Source: DUOA01 sp012839095
GTDB taxonomy: Bacteria > Bacillota > Clostridia > Caldicoprobacterales > DTU083
NCBI GenBank assembly: GCA_050951505.1
Contig: JBMNJE010000006.1
Span: 90,387 to 154,386, forward strand
Direction: 5' to 3'
DNA: 64,000 nt
Made by a program: the position numbers and the translations under genes
Shown: positions 31,149-40,251 of the stretch, in pieces
How the letters are laid out: every line of letters starts with the position of its first letter
Position numbering within the stretch: the stretch's first letter is position 1
Notes under the pieces: model-generated
The model's database searches: none
The model's input: the letters and a program-made list of their open reading frames with translations, nothing else
Told to the model about the DNA's origin: nothing

Positions 31149-31273
31149 GTGTTCAGAAGTACCTGTTTATACCTGGCCGGCAATTCACATAAGCTTGCTT
31201 TAACAGGCTGGATTAGCATATAATAGATTTGGCAATTTAAAATATGTGCGCATACATTACTGGAGGAATGATT

Positions 31274-33052
31274 TTGGGTAAGAAAAAACTGTTAAGTGTA
31301 TTTGTATCATATTACAGACCGCATTATAAACTTTTTCTCATTGATATCTTCTGTGCTTTGACTATTGCACTTATTGATTTATATTTTCCCATGCTGACCA
31401 GGGAAGTTATTGGAACAGTTCTCCCTGCCGGTGAGATGCGGGTCTTTTGGTTGTTTGTCGCTGCTATGGTGGTTATGTATCTTATTCGTACCGGTCTTCA
31501 GTATATTGTGCAATACTGGGGTCATGTTCTGGGGGTTCGCATTGAATATGATATGAGAAGGGATTTATTTTCCCATCTGCAGACTCTTCCCTTCCGTTTC
31601 TATGACAAACATCGGACCGGGCATCTTATGTCCCGTATGGTAAACGATCTCAATGAAATCGCCGAGCTTGCCCATCATGGTCCAGAGGACCTGTTCCTTT
31701 CAGTAATAATGCTGGTTGGCTCCTTTTTCATGTTGATTACCGTCGAGTGGCGGCTGGCTGTCATTGTATACCTGCTGGTTCCTGTTATGTTCTGGTTTGC
31801 GCTCAAATACCGCAAGCTGATGAACCGGTCCTTCCGGGATTTGCGGGTCAAACTGGCAGATGTCAACGCCCAGCTTGAAAGCAGCATTTCCGGTGTGCGG
31901 GTTTCCAAATCATTTACCAATGAGGAGTACGAAAAGGAGAAGTTCGGAGAGGGTAACAAGCGTTTCAGGAGTTCCAAGTATACAGCCTATAAATACATGG
32001 CCATATTCCATACCGGTATTGAGTATTTCTCCAATATGCTCAATGTAATTGTGATTGCAGTTGGGGCTTACTTTATCCACAGAAAGTGGATGGAGGTTGC
32101 CGATCTTCTGGCCTTTATCATGTATGTCAGCGTTTTCCTGCAGCCTATCCGCCGGCTGACCAATTTCATGCAGCAATTTGAATCCGGAATGACCGGTGTG
32201 GAGCGATTCGTGGAAATTATGGATGTCAAACCTGATATAGCGGATGCGCCTGACGCAATAGAACTGGAGAATGTACATGGAGATATTGTGTTTGAAGATG
32301 TCAGCTTTTCCTATGATGGAAATGAAAAGGTTTTGAATGATATCAACATAAGCATCCCGGCCGGAAAAACCATAGCACTGGTAGGTCCTTCCGGCGGCGG
32401 CAAGACGACCATGTGCCATCTCATTCCCCGTTTTTATGAGGTAAAAGAGGGGACTATAAAAATAGACGGAGAGGATATAAAGAAATACACCCTGAAATCT
32501 CTGCGTCGCAACATAGGCCTGGTACAGCAGGATATTTTCCTCTTTGCGGGAACGATAAGGGATAATATCAGATACGGCAGAGTAGATGCAACGGATGAGG
32601 AAATTGAAGAGGCGGCAAGGTATGCCAATATCCATGACTTTATATCAAGCCTCCCCGATGGATATGATACCCAGGTGGGAGAGCGGGGTATCAGGCTTTC
32701 CGGAGGCCAGAAGCAGCGAATCTCCATAGCCCGGGTGTTTCTGAAGAACCCGCCCATTTTGCTGTTGGATGAAGCAACTTCTGCTCTGGACAATGAAACA
32801 GAAATCAAGATCCAGCGTGCTTTGGAGCAGCTGTCTCAAGGCAGAACCACTATCATCATAGCTCACAGGCTGTCCACCATAAAGAATGCAGACAGAATAC
32901 TGGTTCTTACAGAGGAAGGCATTGTGGAAGAAGGATCCCACGATGAGCTGATGAACAAAGGTGGTATATATTCGGGATTGTATCAGGCACAGTTCAAAGA
33001 TTATGTTTCTGACGATGAAGTAATTGAATGGTCGGAAGGAGCAGAATGGTAG
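31274..33052 (+). CDS. Homodimeric ABC exporter (MsbA/YknU-type)
   Basis: This 592-residue membrane transporter has six helices in the first ~310 residues, and an ATPase domain with Walker A GPSGGGKT near residue 371. The signature is canonical LSGGQ near 475. Walker B is ILLLDEATSALD, with the catalytic Glu present. All motifs are complete, unlike the pair at 1241-4850, so it can work as a homodimer. The start is taken as TTG 31274 because GGAGG lies 7 bases upstream; an in-frame ATG at 31244 lacks a ribosome site and ATG 31268 is too close. The substrate is unknown. The YigZ gene overlaps its end region directly. Confidence 0.9.
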   Translation: MGKKKLLSVFVSYYRPHYKLFLIDIFCALTIALIDLYFPMLTREVIGTVLPAGEMRVFWLFVAAMVVMYLIRTGLQYIVQYWGHVLGVRIEYDMRRDLFSHLQTLPFRFYDKHRTGHLMSRMVNDLNEIAELAHHGPEDLFLSVIMLVGSFFMLITVEWRLAVIVYLLVPVMFWFALKYRKLMNRSFRDLRVKLADVNAQLESSISGVRVSKSFTNEEYEKEKFGEGNKRFRSSKYTAYKYMAIFHTGIEYFSNMLNVIVIAVGAYFIHRKWMEVADLLAFIMYVSVFLQPIRRLTNFMQQFESGMTGVERFVEIMDVKPDIADAPDAIELENVHGDIVFEDVSFSYDGNEKVLNDINISIPAGKTIALVGPSGGGKTTMCHLIPRFYEVKEGTIKIDGEDIKKYTLKSLRRNIGLVQQDIFLFAGTIRDNIRYGRVDATDEEIEEAARYANIHDFISSLPDGYDTQVGERGIRLSGGQKQRISIARVFLKNPPILLLDEATSALDNETEIKIQRALEQLSQGRTTIIIAHRLSTIKNADRILVLTEEGIVEEGSHDELMNKGGIYSGLYQAQFKDYVSDDEVIEWSEGAEW

Positions 33053-33682
33053 GTGTCGGATATGGAGTATCTGTCAGTGGCGAAGTCCATAGAGCATGAG
33101 CTGGTAATACAAAAATCCAGATTTATCGGCCTGACCTATCCGGTTGAGGTCGAAGAGGAGATTTCTCTTTGCCTTGAGGATGCGAGAGAAAGATATCCAA
33201 ATGCCACCCATTACTGTTATGGGGCTGTTATCGGACTGGGCGGGCAGATTCAGCGTTTCTCCGATGACGGGGAGCCGGGCGGCACAGCCGGCATGCCCAT
33301 TCTTCAGGTGCTTTTGCAAAAAGGATTGAAGAACATACTTGTAATTGTGGTGCGTTATTTTGGAGGCATAAAGCTGGGAGCGGGAGGACTGGTCCGGGCA
33401 TACAGCAGAACCGCCTCGGAAGCAGTAAATGCAGCCGGCGTGGTGAAAATGGTGCTTAGCAGCCAGGCTGTCCTGTCTGTTAATTACAATATGCTGGGCA
33501 GCGTGGAGCACTTTCTGCATCAACCCGGAATCCTGATACAGGATAAAGCCTATGGTGAAAAGGTAGATATCCGTTTGCTGACCAATCATGACTGGGACAG
33601 CCTGACAGGAAAGCTGACAGATCTCTGCAGCGGCAATATTGAAATTAGAAAGCTGGACAGCGTTTATTACAATTGGGAATGA
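33053..33682 (+). CDS. YigZ/IMPACT-family protein
   Basis: The 209-residue protein has the UPF0029 domain motifs SRFIGL, DGEPGGTAGMPILQVL near residue 75 and RYFGGIKLGAGGLVRAYS near 100, followed by the DUF1949-like C-terminal domain. The family is widespread, and eukaryotic IMPACT regulates translation control kinases; the bacterial role is not settled. It starts directly at the ABC gene stop with GTG 33053; ATG 33062 with AGGTG six bases upstream is an equally good start. A terminator-like hairpin follows. Confidence 0.88.
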   Translation: MSDMEYLSVAKSIEHELVIQKSRFIGLTYPVEVEEEISLCLEDARERYPNATHYCYGAVIGLGGQIQRFSDDGEPGGTAGMPILQVLLQKGLKNILVIVVRYFGGIKLGAGGLVRAYSRTASEAVNAAGVVKMVLSSQAVLSVNYNMLGSVEHFLHQPGILIQDKAYGEKVDIRLLTNHDWDSLTGKLTDLCSGNIEIRKLDSVYYNWE

Positions 33683-33700
33683 AATTGCTGTAAATAAAAG

Positions 33701-33727
33701 ATGGGAAAACGACATATGTTTTCCCAT
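33701..33727. terminator. Terminator-like hairpin between convergent yigZ and lacI-type genes
   Basis: ATGGGAAAAC and GTTTTCCCAT form a perfect 10-bp stem with a 7-base loop. On the minus strand it is followed by CTTTTATTT, so it suits termination of the regulator transcript best. It may serve both strands. Confidence 0.65.
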
Positions 33728-33778
33728 TCGTATTGTTATAGAAATATATAGCAAATACCTTATGAATATAACCATGTA

Positions 33779-33791
33779 AAGTTACGTAAAG
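33779..33791. promoter_or_regulatory. Putative LacI-family operator, downstream copy
   Basis: AAGTTACGTAAAG contains the palindrome TTACGTAA and is identical over 13 bases to the site at 34968-34980. The two copies lie either side of the regulator gene, about 1.19 kb apart, which would permit DNA looping. Confidence 0.55.
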
Positions 33792-33863
33792 CAAAACAAC
33801 TTGATATATTATGTTATTATACCCTGGAGCCGCTAAAATATTGCTGGCTAATCATCAAAACCG

Positions 33864-34904
33864 TTACTCCTGATGACTGAGTCTTCTGACGGAGTCACGT
33901 ACAACCAGCTTACACGATAAGGAAAGGTTGTAATTATGACTGCATCCTTTTTCTATATGTTCAAGCAGCTGCGTCACTGCCAGTTTTCCCATAAGGTTTC
34001 TGTCAATATGCATAGTGGTCAGTGTCGGTGTAACCATTTCCGCAACTTTAAGATTGTCAAAACCCATAACTGATATATCTTCCGGAACGCGGATATTTTT
34101 CTCACTAAGAAGGCCTATCAGGGATATTGCGATCAGATCTCCGGAGCATAACCATGCTGTAGGATATTCGGTCAATTCAGAAAGATAGTTGTTAAGAATC
34201 TGTGAACTGTCAAGCAGCTCAAAATGGTCCTGCGAGCCAAAGATGCAGTATTCTTCATTATAAGGGAGGCGGGCATCCATTATAGCCTGGCGGAAACCAC
34301 ACAAACGTTCATATACGCTCTGCGCAACATGAATGGGGCCGATGAAACCGATTCTTGTGTGGCCCGAGCGGATCAGATAATCGGTTGCTGTATATGCGCC
34401 GCCGAAATTGTCTGAACCGACAGTGGGAATGGCTATGTTGTTATGGCGTATGTCCACCGAAATAACAGGTTTGCCCAGCTCACACAAAGCGGTTAGAAAT
34501 TCACTGCCGATAATGCCGATAGTAATATATCCAATAACATTAAGCTGATTGGAAACTTCAGGTATAATGCCATCCTGTTCTTCTTTGGCGGATAAACCCA
34601 GCATCAGAACGGTATTGCCGGATTTGCGTACTTCATGCTCGATTGTCCAGAATATATCTGAATAAAAATAGTTGTCATTGCGAATATATTCAGGCACAAG
34701 AACAGCAATGCAGCTTGAACCGTTTTCTTCCAATGCTGAAAATCTGCCGTAATTCATTTGCCTGGCAGTTTCCATTACCTGCTTGCGTAAAGTCTCGCTG
34801 ACACCAGGTTTATTGTTCAGTGCAAGGGATACTGCGTTTTTGGAAATTTGCAGCCTCTTTGCAATATCTTCCATGGTGACTTTTTTTCTTCTCTTAACAC
34901 TCAT
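33864..34904 (-). CDS. LacI-family transcriptional regulator of the polysaccharide locus
   Basis: The 346-residue regulator has an N-terminal LacI helix-turn-helix (TMEDIAKRLQISKNAVSLALNNKPGVS) and a periplasmic-binding-protein-like effector domain from residue ~60, with the usual VMGFDNL segment near 275. The start is ATG 34904 with a GAGGTG 10 bases upstream; an ATG at 34922 in the same frame lacks one. It is divergent from the transporter operon and probably controls it in response to an imported sugar. Its own promoter is overlapped by a palindromic site, suggesting autoregulation. Confidence 0.9.
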   Translation of the reverse strand: MSVKRRKKVTMEDIAKRLQISKNAVSLALNNKPGVSETLRKQVMETARQMNYGRFSALEENGSSCIAVLVPEYIRNDNYFYSDIFWTIEHEVRKSGNTVLMLGLSAKEEQDGIIPEVSNQLNVIGYITIGIIGSEFLTALCELGKPVISVDIRHNNIAIPTVGSDNFGGAYTATDYLIRSGHTRIGFIGPIHVAQSVYERLCGFRQAIMDARLPYNEEYCIFGSQDHFELLDSSQILNNYLSELTEYPTAWLCSGDLIAISLIGLLSEKNIRVPEDISVMGFDNLKVAEMVTPTLTTMHIDRNLMGKLAVTQLLEHIEKGCSHNYNLSLSCKLVVRDSVRRLSHQE

Positions 34905-34940
34905 ATAAAGGCAGCACCTCATTCATGGTTTGCTTTAGTT

Positions 34941-34969
34941 ATTATATCACTTGCATGAAACTGGGTCAA
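34941..34969 (-). promoter_or_regulatory. Promoter of the LacI-family regulator gene
   Basis: On the minus strand TTGACC (34969-34964) and TATAAT (34946-34941) are separated by exactly 17 bases. The -35 box overlaps the TTACGTAA-containing site at 34968-34980. Confidence 0.85.
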
Positions 34970-34980
34970 GTTACGTAAAG
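34968..34980. promoter_or_regulatory. Putative LacI-family operator, upstream copy
   Basis: AAGTTACGTAAAG, identical to 33779-33791, abuts the -35 box of the regulator promoter. It lies about 130 bases from the promoter of the divergent transporter operon. Confidence 0.6.
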
Positions 34981-35103
34981 TGATAATTTAATTCTTATCT
35001 GATTTTTTTACAATTCTCTTGATATATAAGCTGATAAACAGTTAATATTGCTTAAAATTAACTATACATTTTGTCATTTTGCTTGGTTATAATTGCTAAT
35101 AAG

Positions 35104-35122
35104 CACTTGACATAGTCAAGTG
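35104..35122. promoter_or_regulatory. Perfect 8-3-8 palindrome overlapping the transporter operon promoter
   Basis: CACTTGAC, a 3-base ATA centre and GTCAAGTG form a perfect 19-base inverted repeat that covers the TTGACA -35 box. It differs from the TTACGTAA sites, so it may bind a second regulator. Confidence 0.6.
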
Positions 35123-35135
35123 AGGGTGGTATATT
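35107..35135 (+). promoter_or_regulatory. Promoter of the sugar ABC transporter / CAZyme operon
   Basis: A consensus -35 TTGACA and a -10 TATATT are separated by exactly 17 bases. The lipoprotein start codon lies about 50 bases downstream with GAGGAGG in between. Confidence 0.8.
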
Positions 35136-35188
35136 ATTATTGCATATGGGTATTCTGTCCACATGTACAAAAAAGAGGAGGTATATAT

Positions 35189-36898
35189 ATGAAAAGAAAG
35201 CTTGTGAAACTATTGGCCTTGTTATTTGTTGTATGCATGATTTTTACTGCATGCACAAATGGAGGAGAAGAGACTCCGGACAAAACCACCTCGCCCCCGG
35301 AAGCTACTCAAAAGCCGGCTGATGAAACCGATGATCCTAATCCACCTGAAGAAGTCGGCACCGGTTACTGGGGACGCTATGAGGAACCCGTAGTTGTCCG
35401 CTTTGCTGTTAATGGCGCAGATGATGATTTCAGCTGGTCTGATAACATCTGGACCCAGGCATGGAAAGAACGTTTTAATATTGAAACGGAAATTATGTGG
35501 AACACAGGCACTGATGAAGCATACCAGACCAAGCTCTCCATGGCTATTCTGACTGGTGAATTACCCGATTATATATATGTAAACAATAACCAGTTCAAAC
35601 AATTGGTAGATGCCGGATATGCAGCTGATATTACCGATGCATATGACAATTACCTCTATCCCCATGTAAAAGAGACCGCATTTGAGGCTTATGAAGAGGC
35701 ACAAGAGCTTGCCTTCGTAGATGGTAAGCGCTACGGCATTGCTCAGGGAGGCGCCGGTAACACTAATGCACGCCTTGTATACATCCGCAACGACTATATG
35801 GAAAAGGTAGGCGCTGAGATTCCTACTACAATTGAGGAACTTATAGATTTAGGAAAAAGTTTTGTAGATGCCGGCCTGGCTAAATATGCACTACCCTTAA
35901 TAGGTAATGTAACAGGTGAAGCCTACAGCGACATTCAAGTAGTTTCCAATGCCTATGGCGTATATCCGGGCATCTGGGTTGATGATGGCAGTGGTGGAAT
36001 GACATATGGCTCAATCGATCCCAAAATGGAATCCGTGCTGAATATTTATAAGAATCTATATGATACAGGGTATATTGATCCAACATTCCCGACTGCTGTT
36101 GGTGACAATCTTACTGAGCAGATTATGAATGGTGAAGTTGGCATTCTTACAGGTGAGTTTTGGGTTGCAACCTGGCCTCTTCCCTCCCTTTTGGATGATG
36201 AGGGAAATGTTGTAGACTGGACCATTATCCCCGTTTTACCCAGCGAGTCCAATAGTAACTTTAAGGTTCAGGCTACCGGCAGCCCCGCAGACACCAACTT
36301 TATCGTTGTACGCAATGGCTATGAACATCCAGATGCAATTATGAAGCTTATAAACCATCGTCATGCTATGCTGGCTGATCCGGAATTGGCAGAGCAGGAT
36401 TTCCACACATTTGTAGACGAAGAGGGTAACAAAATCGGCAATCATATGCGTTGTCCTATTCGTGAATACTTCGACTTCCCTTATATCAATATGATGACTA
36501 GTCCGCATGTTACAGAGGCAATTGATAACAACAATATGGATGCATTGGTTCATCCCCACGATGAGCTTCAATATGAAAATGTTACCAATTATTTAAAAGC
36601 AGTTGAAAATGGAGATCAAGCTGCGGCAAACTCCGGTTGGGCTATGTATAAGCTGTTCTACGGTGAGCACTCGGTATTTGGCTCATTCTATTCCAATTAT
36701 ATAGCTGACCGATACATCTGGGATATGCGTAATAAGAGCACTGAAAACTATGAACGTCTCTGGGGTACAATAAAGCAGTATGAAAACACTTTCTATGTTA
36801 ACTATATAAGCGGCAGCGAAGACACTACCTTTGCTCAATTTGTTCAGGAGTGGAATGATATGGGCGGCGAGCTCATAACTTATGAGCTGAACCACTGA
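35189..36898 (+). CDS. Extracellular solute-binding lipoprotein (LplA/YtcQ-type, oligosaccharide ABC transporter)
   Basis: The 569-residue lipoprotein has a lipobox FTAC with the lipidated Cys at residue 22, an acidic Thr/Pro-rich spacer to ~residue 55, and then a large family 1 solute-binding fold. The size is typical of LplA/YtcQ-type binding proteins for oligosaccharides, larger than those for simple sugars. The start is ATG 35189 because GAGGAGG lies 7 bases upstream; the frame extends further upstream without a ribosome site. It is the first gene of the operon and delivers substrate to the two permeases that follow. No ATPase gene is present, so a shared MsmX-type ATPase elsewhere is likely. 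Confidence 0.9.
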   Translation: MKRKLVKLLALLFVVCMIFTACTNGGEETPDKTTSPPEATQKPADETDDPNPPEEVGTGYWGRYEEPVVVRFAVNGADDDFSWSDNIWTQAWKERFNIETEIMWNTGTDEAYQTKLSMAILTGELPDYIYVNNNQFKQLVDAGYAADITDAYDNYLYPHVKETAFEAYEEAQELAFVDGKRYGIAQGGAGNTNARLVYIRNDYMEKVGAEIPTTIEELIDLGKSFVDAGLAKYALPLIGNVTGEAYSDIQVVSNAYGVYPGIWVDDGSGGMTYGSIDPKMESVLNIYKNLYDTGYIDPTFPTAVGDNLTEQIMNGEVGILTGEFWVATWPLPSLLDDEGNVVDWTIIPVLPSESNSNFKVQATGSPADTNFIVVRNGYEHPDAIMKLINHRHAMLADPELAEQDFHTFVDEEGNKIGNHMRCPIREYFDFPYINMMTSPHVTEAIDNNNMDALVHPHDELQYENVTNYLKAVENGDQAAANSGWAMYKLFYGEHSVFGSFYSNYIADRYIWDMRNKSTENYERLWGTIKQYENTFYVNYISGSEDTTFAQFVQEWNDMGGELITYELNH

Positions 36899-36928
36899 TA
36901 AGAAGCTGCTAATAACAATGAGTTCTTT

Positions 36929-36954
36929 GTTCGGCGGGAGAAATCCCGCCGAAC
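36929..36954 (+). other. Stable GNRA-loop hairpin between binding protein and permease genes
   Basis: An 11-bp perfect GC-rich stem (GTTCGGCGGGA with its complement) is closed by a GAAA tetraloop and is not followed by a T-run. In many ABC operons such a hairpin protects the upstream mRNA so that binding protein exceeds permease; here that role is inferred from position. Confidence 0.7.
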
Positions 36955-36982
36955 AATAGAATCAGAAAGGAATGAAGCCGTC

Positions 36983-37921
36983 ATGCGTACAGCAGTTGAC
37001 GCACCGCCTGCCCGTTCCGGGCGGAAAAAGAGATTACGGGTTGACTACATGCTTTGTGCCATGCTGATTCCGGGTTTTGTCTACCTGATCATTTTTGAAT
37101 TTTTTCCACTTTTTGGTCTGGTTATTGGTTTTCAGGATTTTCATATGGCAAAAGGCATATTAGGCTCCAAATGGGTGGGGTTTGAAAATTTTAAATATCT
37201 TTTTACTATGTATCCAAACTTCTGGCGTATAGTTAAGAACACGGTTCAAATTGCTGCTTTGAAACTGTGTTTTGGATTTACCACCCCGGTTGTTGTGGCC
37301 TTGATGCTCCATGAAGTACGGCATAACCGTTACAAAAGGACCATTCAGACACTGGTCTATATTCCACATTTTATCTCCTGGGTAATATTAGCCGGTATCC
37401 TGCGTACAATGCTTGATCCAGGCGATGGTATGGTGAATTATATTCTCAATTTGCTTGGCCGCGAATCAGTATACTTCTTAGGAGAGAATTCCACTTTCAG
37501 GAGTGTGCTGATTGTGTCAGATGTCTGGAAGGGTTTCGGATGGGGAACAATTATTTACATGGCAGCATTAACCGGTATTGATCCGGCTTTATACGAAGCA
37601 GCTGTTATCGATGGTGCCGGTCGATTCAAACGCATGTGGCATATTACACTGCCTGGTATTATGCCTTATATAATCCTCAATCTGATTCTCACAATTCCCG
37701 GCATTCTCAACGCAGGGTTTGATCAGATCTTCAATTTGTACAATGAGCGTGTCTATAGGACAGCCGATGTGCTGGACACCTTTATTTATCGTCTGGGTAT
37801 AGTTGACGCGCAATATGATCTATCCACTGCCATAGGCTTGGTTAAATCAGCTATCGGTTCTATTCTGCTGATAGTTTCATATCAGGTGGCAAACAAATTA
37901 TACGACTACAAGGTGTTTTAG
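36983..37921 (+). CDS. Sugar ABC transporter permease (LplB/YteP-type)
   Basis: This 312-residue integral membrane protein has about six helices and the permease EAA loop (EAAVIDGAGRFKRMWHITLPG) near residue 208, the docking site for the ATPase. The N-terminus (DYMLCAMLIPGFVYLIIFEFFPLFG) is typical of LplB/YteP permeases, whose characterised relatives import rhamnogalacturonan-derived or complex oligosaccharides. The second permease starts 13 bases downstream. Confidence 0.92.
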   Translation: MRTAVDAPPARSGRKKRLRVDYMLCAMLIPGFVYLIIFEFFPLFGLVIGFQDFHMAKGILGSKWVGFENFKYLFTMYPNFWRIVKNTVQIAALKLCFGFTTPVVVALMLHEVRHNRYKRTIQTLVYIPHFISWVILAGILRTMLDPGDGMVNYILNLLGRESVYFLGENSTFRSVLIVSDVWKGFGWGTIIYMAALTGIDPALYEAAVIDGAGRFKRMWHITLPGIMPYIILNLILTIPGILNAGFDQIFNLYNERVYRTADVLDTFIYRLGIVDAQYDLSTAIGLVKSAIGSILLIVSYQVANKLYDYKVF

Positions 37922-37934
37922 GAGGTGTACCCGG

Positions 37935-38840
37935 ATGATAAAGAAAACAAAAAGGAATCGCATGAAATCTTCTTTCAGCGAGAAGTCAGTTGATATAATA
38001 ATCTATACTATACTGGGTGTTTTGGGAGTTTCATGCATACTGCCTTTTATCCATCTGGCAGCACTATCCTTATCAACATCTACTGCAGTCAGCTCGGGGA
38101 GTGTTACCCTTATTCCAATCGGCTGGAACCTGGATCCTTATAAATATGCAATGGAGCATCCTGCCTTCCTGCGCGCACTCAGTATATCGGTTGTTCGAAC
38201 TGTAGCAGGCGTCCTGATTTCACTTACCATGCTGATCTTGACCGCCTATCCGTTGTCCAAGAGCCACGAAGTTGTTCCGCTTGCACCGGTATTTAAGGGA
38301 ATGATGATAGTAGCCATGTTGACAAGCGGCGGTCTCATACCTATGTATCTGGTGATGAGCTGGATCAAGCTGACAAACACCTTCTGGGCCCTGGTACTTC
38401 CTGGTTGTCTGTCTCTGTGGAACTGTTTCATGGTAATGAATTTTTTCCGTACTATACCTTCGGAATTGGAAGAGGCAGCAGTAGTTGACGGGGCTAACTC
38501 ATTTCAGATATTGGTCAGAATTTACCTGCCCCTGTCAGTACCGATTATTGCCACCATGGCAGTGTTTGTAGGTGTAGGCCACTGGAATGACTGGTTCAGC
38601 GGCATGTTGTATATTGCACGGTCTCAGAACTATCCGCTGCAGACATATTTGCAGCAAGTCATAACCATACCCAATTTTTCCAACCTGACTGTAGATGAAA
38701 TGGAAAAGTATGCGAGGATCAACAATAAAAACAATCAGGCAGCTCAGATATTAATAGCGACAGTACCTATTCTGCTTATATATCCCTTCCTGCAACGCTA
38801 CTTTATGACTGGGCTGACGCTGGGCGGAGTAAAGGGGTAA
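37935..38840 (+). CDS. Sugar ABC transporter permease (YtcP/LplC-type)
   Basis: This 301-residue partner permease has six predicted helices and an EAA loop (EEAAVVDGANSFQILVRIYLPLS) near residue 178. The C-terminal GLTLGGVKG is the usual YtcP-family ending. It forms the heterodimeric channel with the upstream permease. RBS GGAGGTG precedes the ATG, and the sulfatase gene begins 6 bases after its stop, tying transport to desulfation. Confidence 0.92.
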   Translation: MIKKTKRNRMKSSFSEKSVDIIIYTILGVLGVSCILPFIHLAALSLSTSTAVSSGSVTLIPIGWNLDPYKYAMEHPAFLRALSISVVRTVAGVLISLTMLILTAYPLSKSHEVVPLAPVFKGMMIVAMLTSGGLIPMYLVMSWIKLTNTFWALVLPGCLSLWNCFMVMNFFRTIPSELEEAAVVDGANSFQILVRIYLPLSVPIIATMAVFVGVGHWNDWFSGMLYIARSQNYPLQTYLQQVITIPNFSNLTVDEMEKYARINNKNNQAAQILIATVPILLIYPFLQRYFMTGLTLGGVKG

Positions 38841-38846
38841 GATATC

Positions 38847-40184
38847 ATGAAGAGACCTAATATCTTATTTTTGATGAGTGATGAGCATAGAGCAGATATC
38901 ACGGGTTATGAAGGGAATAAGGTTATTCGCACTCCTGTTCTGGATGAGTTGGCAAGAACAGGTGTAGTTTTTCGTAATGCGTATACGCCTTCCCCTATAT
39001 GCGTCCCGGGCAGAATGTGCATGATGGCAGGCCAGCTGCCTGGAACTTGCGGCTGCTATAATTATGGTGATGATCTGACACCGGAGTACATGACCTTTGC
39101 CAGACGCTTTTCCCAGTATGCCTATAATACTGTCTGCTGCGGTAAGCTTCATCACATGGGGACAGATTATCTGCAAGGCTGGATGCAGCGCATCGGAGGT
39201 CATGATGCAATGGATCCAAGGTATATAAAGGACAGGGCAGAAGAGGAATTTAATCGATATACCAGTCCATATGCCGATGGAATATGGTCGGATATTCGTG
39301 AAATAAAGCGGGCAGGCATTGCCCGATCCCGAAATACAATTGATGACACTTATACGCTTCAGGGTGCACTGGATTATATTGAAAAATATTTTAATGACAC
39401 CGGATACGACAAGCAGCGCGGACATGAACCGCTTATGCTGAAAGTAAGCTTTGTCCAACCCCATTATCCATATTTCACCACCCAGGATAAGTTCGGTTAC
39501 TATTTGAATCGTGTTCAGCCTTTTTTTGATGAGGAAGTATTTGATCATCCCTATCTGAGTAAGAAGCAAGTGAAAATTGGAGTGGATGTCACTAAACGTG
39601 AGGTACAAAGGGCTGTTGCAGCTTATTACGGAATGATAGAAACTATTGACGATTATTATGGCAGTATTCTGGAAGCATTGGAATATGTCGGCCAGGATCT
39701 GGATGACTGGATAATAATATATACCAGTGATCATGGTGAGATGCTGGGAGAACACGGTATATGGGAAAAATTCAAGTTTTTCGAAGCCAGCGTTCGGGTT
39801 CCTCTAATCATAAAATGGGGCAAAAATATACCGGGCGGTAGAATAATAAATGAAAATGTCAGCCAGTGTGATCTGTTTGCCACGCTTTGTGATTTGGCTG
39901 GAATCCCAACACCGGACGGCCTGGACAGCCGTAGCCTTGTCCCATTGCTTAAGGGAGAATCGGATAATTGGGATAATGTAGTGGTGTCCCAATTAGGAAA
40001 AAACATTATGATCAAAAGGGATAATTTGAAATATCAGTATTATGGCGGGAATATGCCGGAAGTATTATTTGATTTGGAGAAGGATCCAAGGGAAACAAAA
40101 AACTTTATTGATGATCCCGGCTATACTCAGCAATTGACCTATTTCCGCAATTATCTATCAGAAATTTTGAAGAACCAAAAGTAA
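38847..40184 (+). CDS. Sulfatase (S1 family), intact
   Basis: The 445-residue type I sulfatase opens MKRPNILFLMSDEHRADITGYEGN, giving the metal-binding Asp pair. The catalytic motif CVPGR (near residue 51) supplies the Cys that must be converted to formylglycine. The YTSDHGEMLGEHGIWEKFKFFE segment near 292 supplies further metal and sulfate ligands. The motif is CxPGR where CxPSR is more common. There is no signal peptide, so it acts on imported sulfated oligosaccharides in the cytoplasm. No anaerobic sulfatase-maturating radical-SAM enzyme is encoded in the window. Confidence 0.9.
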   Translation: MKRPNILFLMSDEHRADITGYEGNKVIRTPVLDELARTGVVFRNAYTPSPICVPGRMCMMAGQLPGTCGCYNYGDDLTPEYMTFARRFSQYAYNTVCCGKLHHMGTDYLQGWMQRIGGHDAMDPRYIKDRAEEEFNRYTSPYADGIWSDIREIKRAGIARSRNTIDDTYTLQGALDYIEKYFNDTGYDKQRGHEPLMLKVSFVQPHYPYFTTQDKFGYYLNRVQPFFDEEVFDHPYLSKKQVKIGVDVTKREVQRAVAAYYGMIETIDDYYGSILEALEYVGQDLDDWIIIYTSDHGEMLGEHGIWEKFKFFEASVRVPLIIKWGKNIPGGRIINENVSQCDLFATLCDLAGIPTPDGLDSRSLVPLLKGESDNWDNVVVSQLGKNIMIKRDNLKYQYYGGNMPEVLFDLEKDPRETKNFIDDPGYTQQLTYFRNYLSEILKNQK

Positions 40185-40251
40185 GGAAGTATTGGGCTGA
40201 CTTAATAATTGAAGACGATACTTTAATCAAACCGGAAGAGTGGTATAAGTT

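Noticed and set aside
35120..35188. Upstream start of the binding lipoprotein at GTG 35120
   Set aside because: It falls within the promoter region between the -35 and -10 boxes, and it would bury the lipoprotein signal peptide inside the protein.
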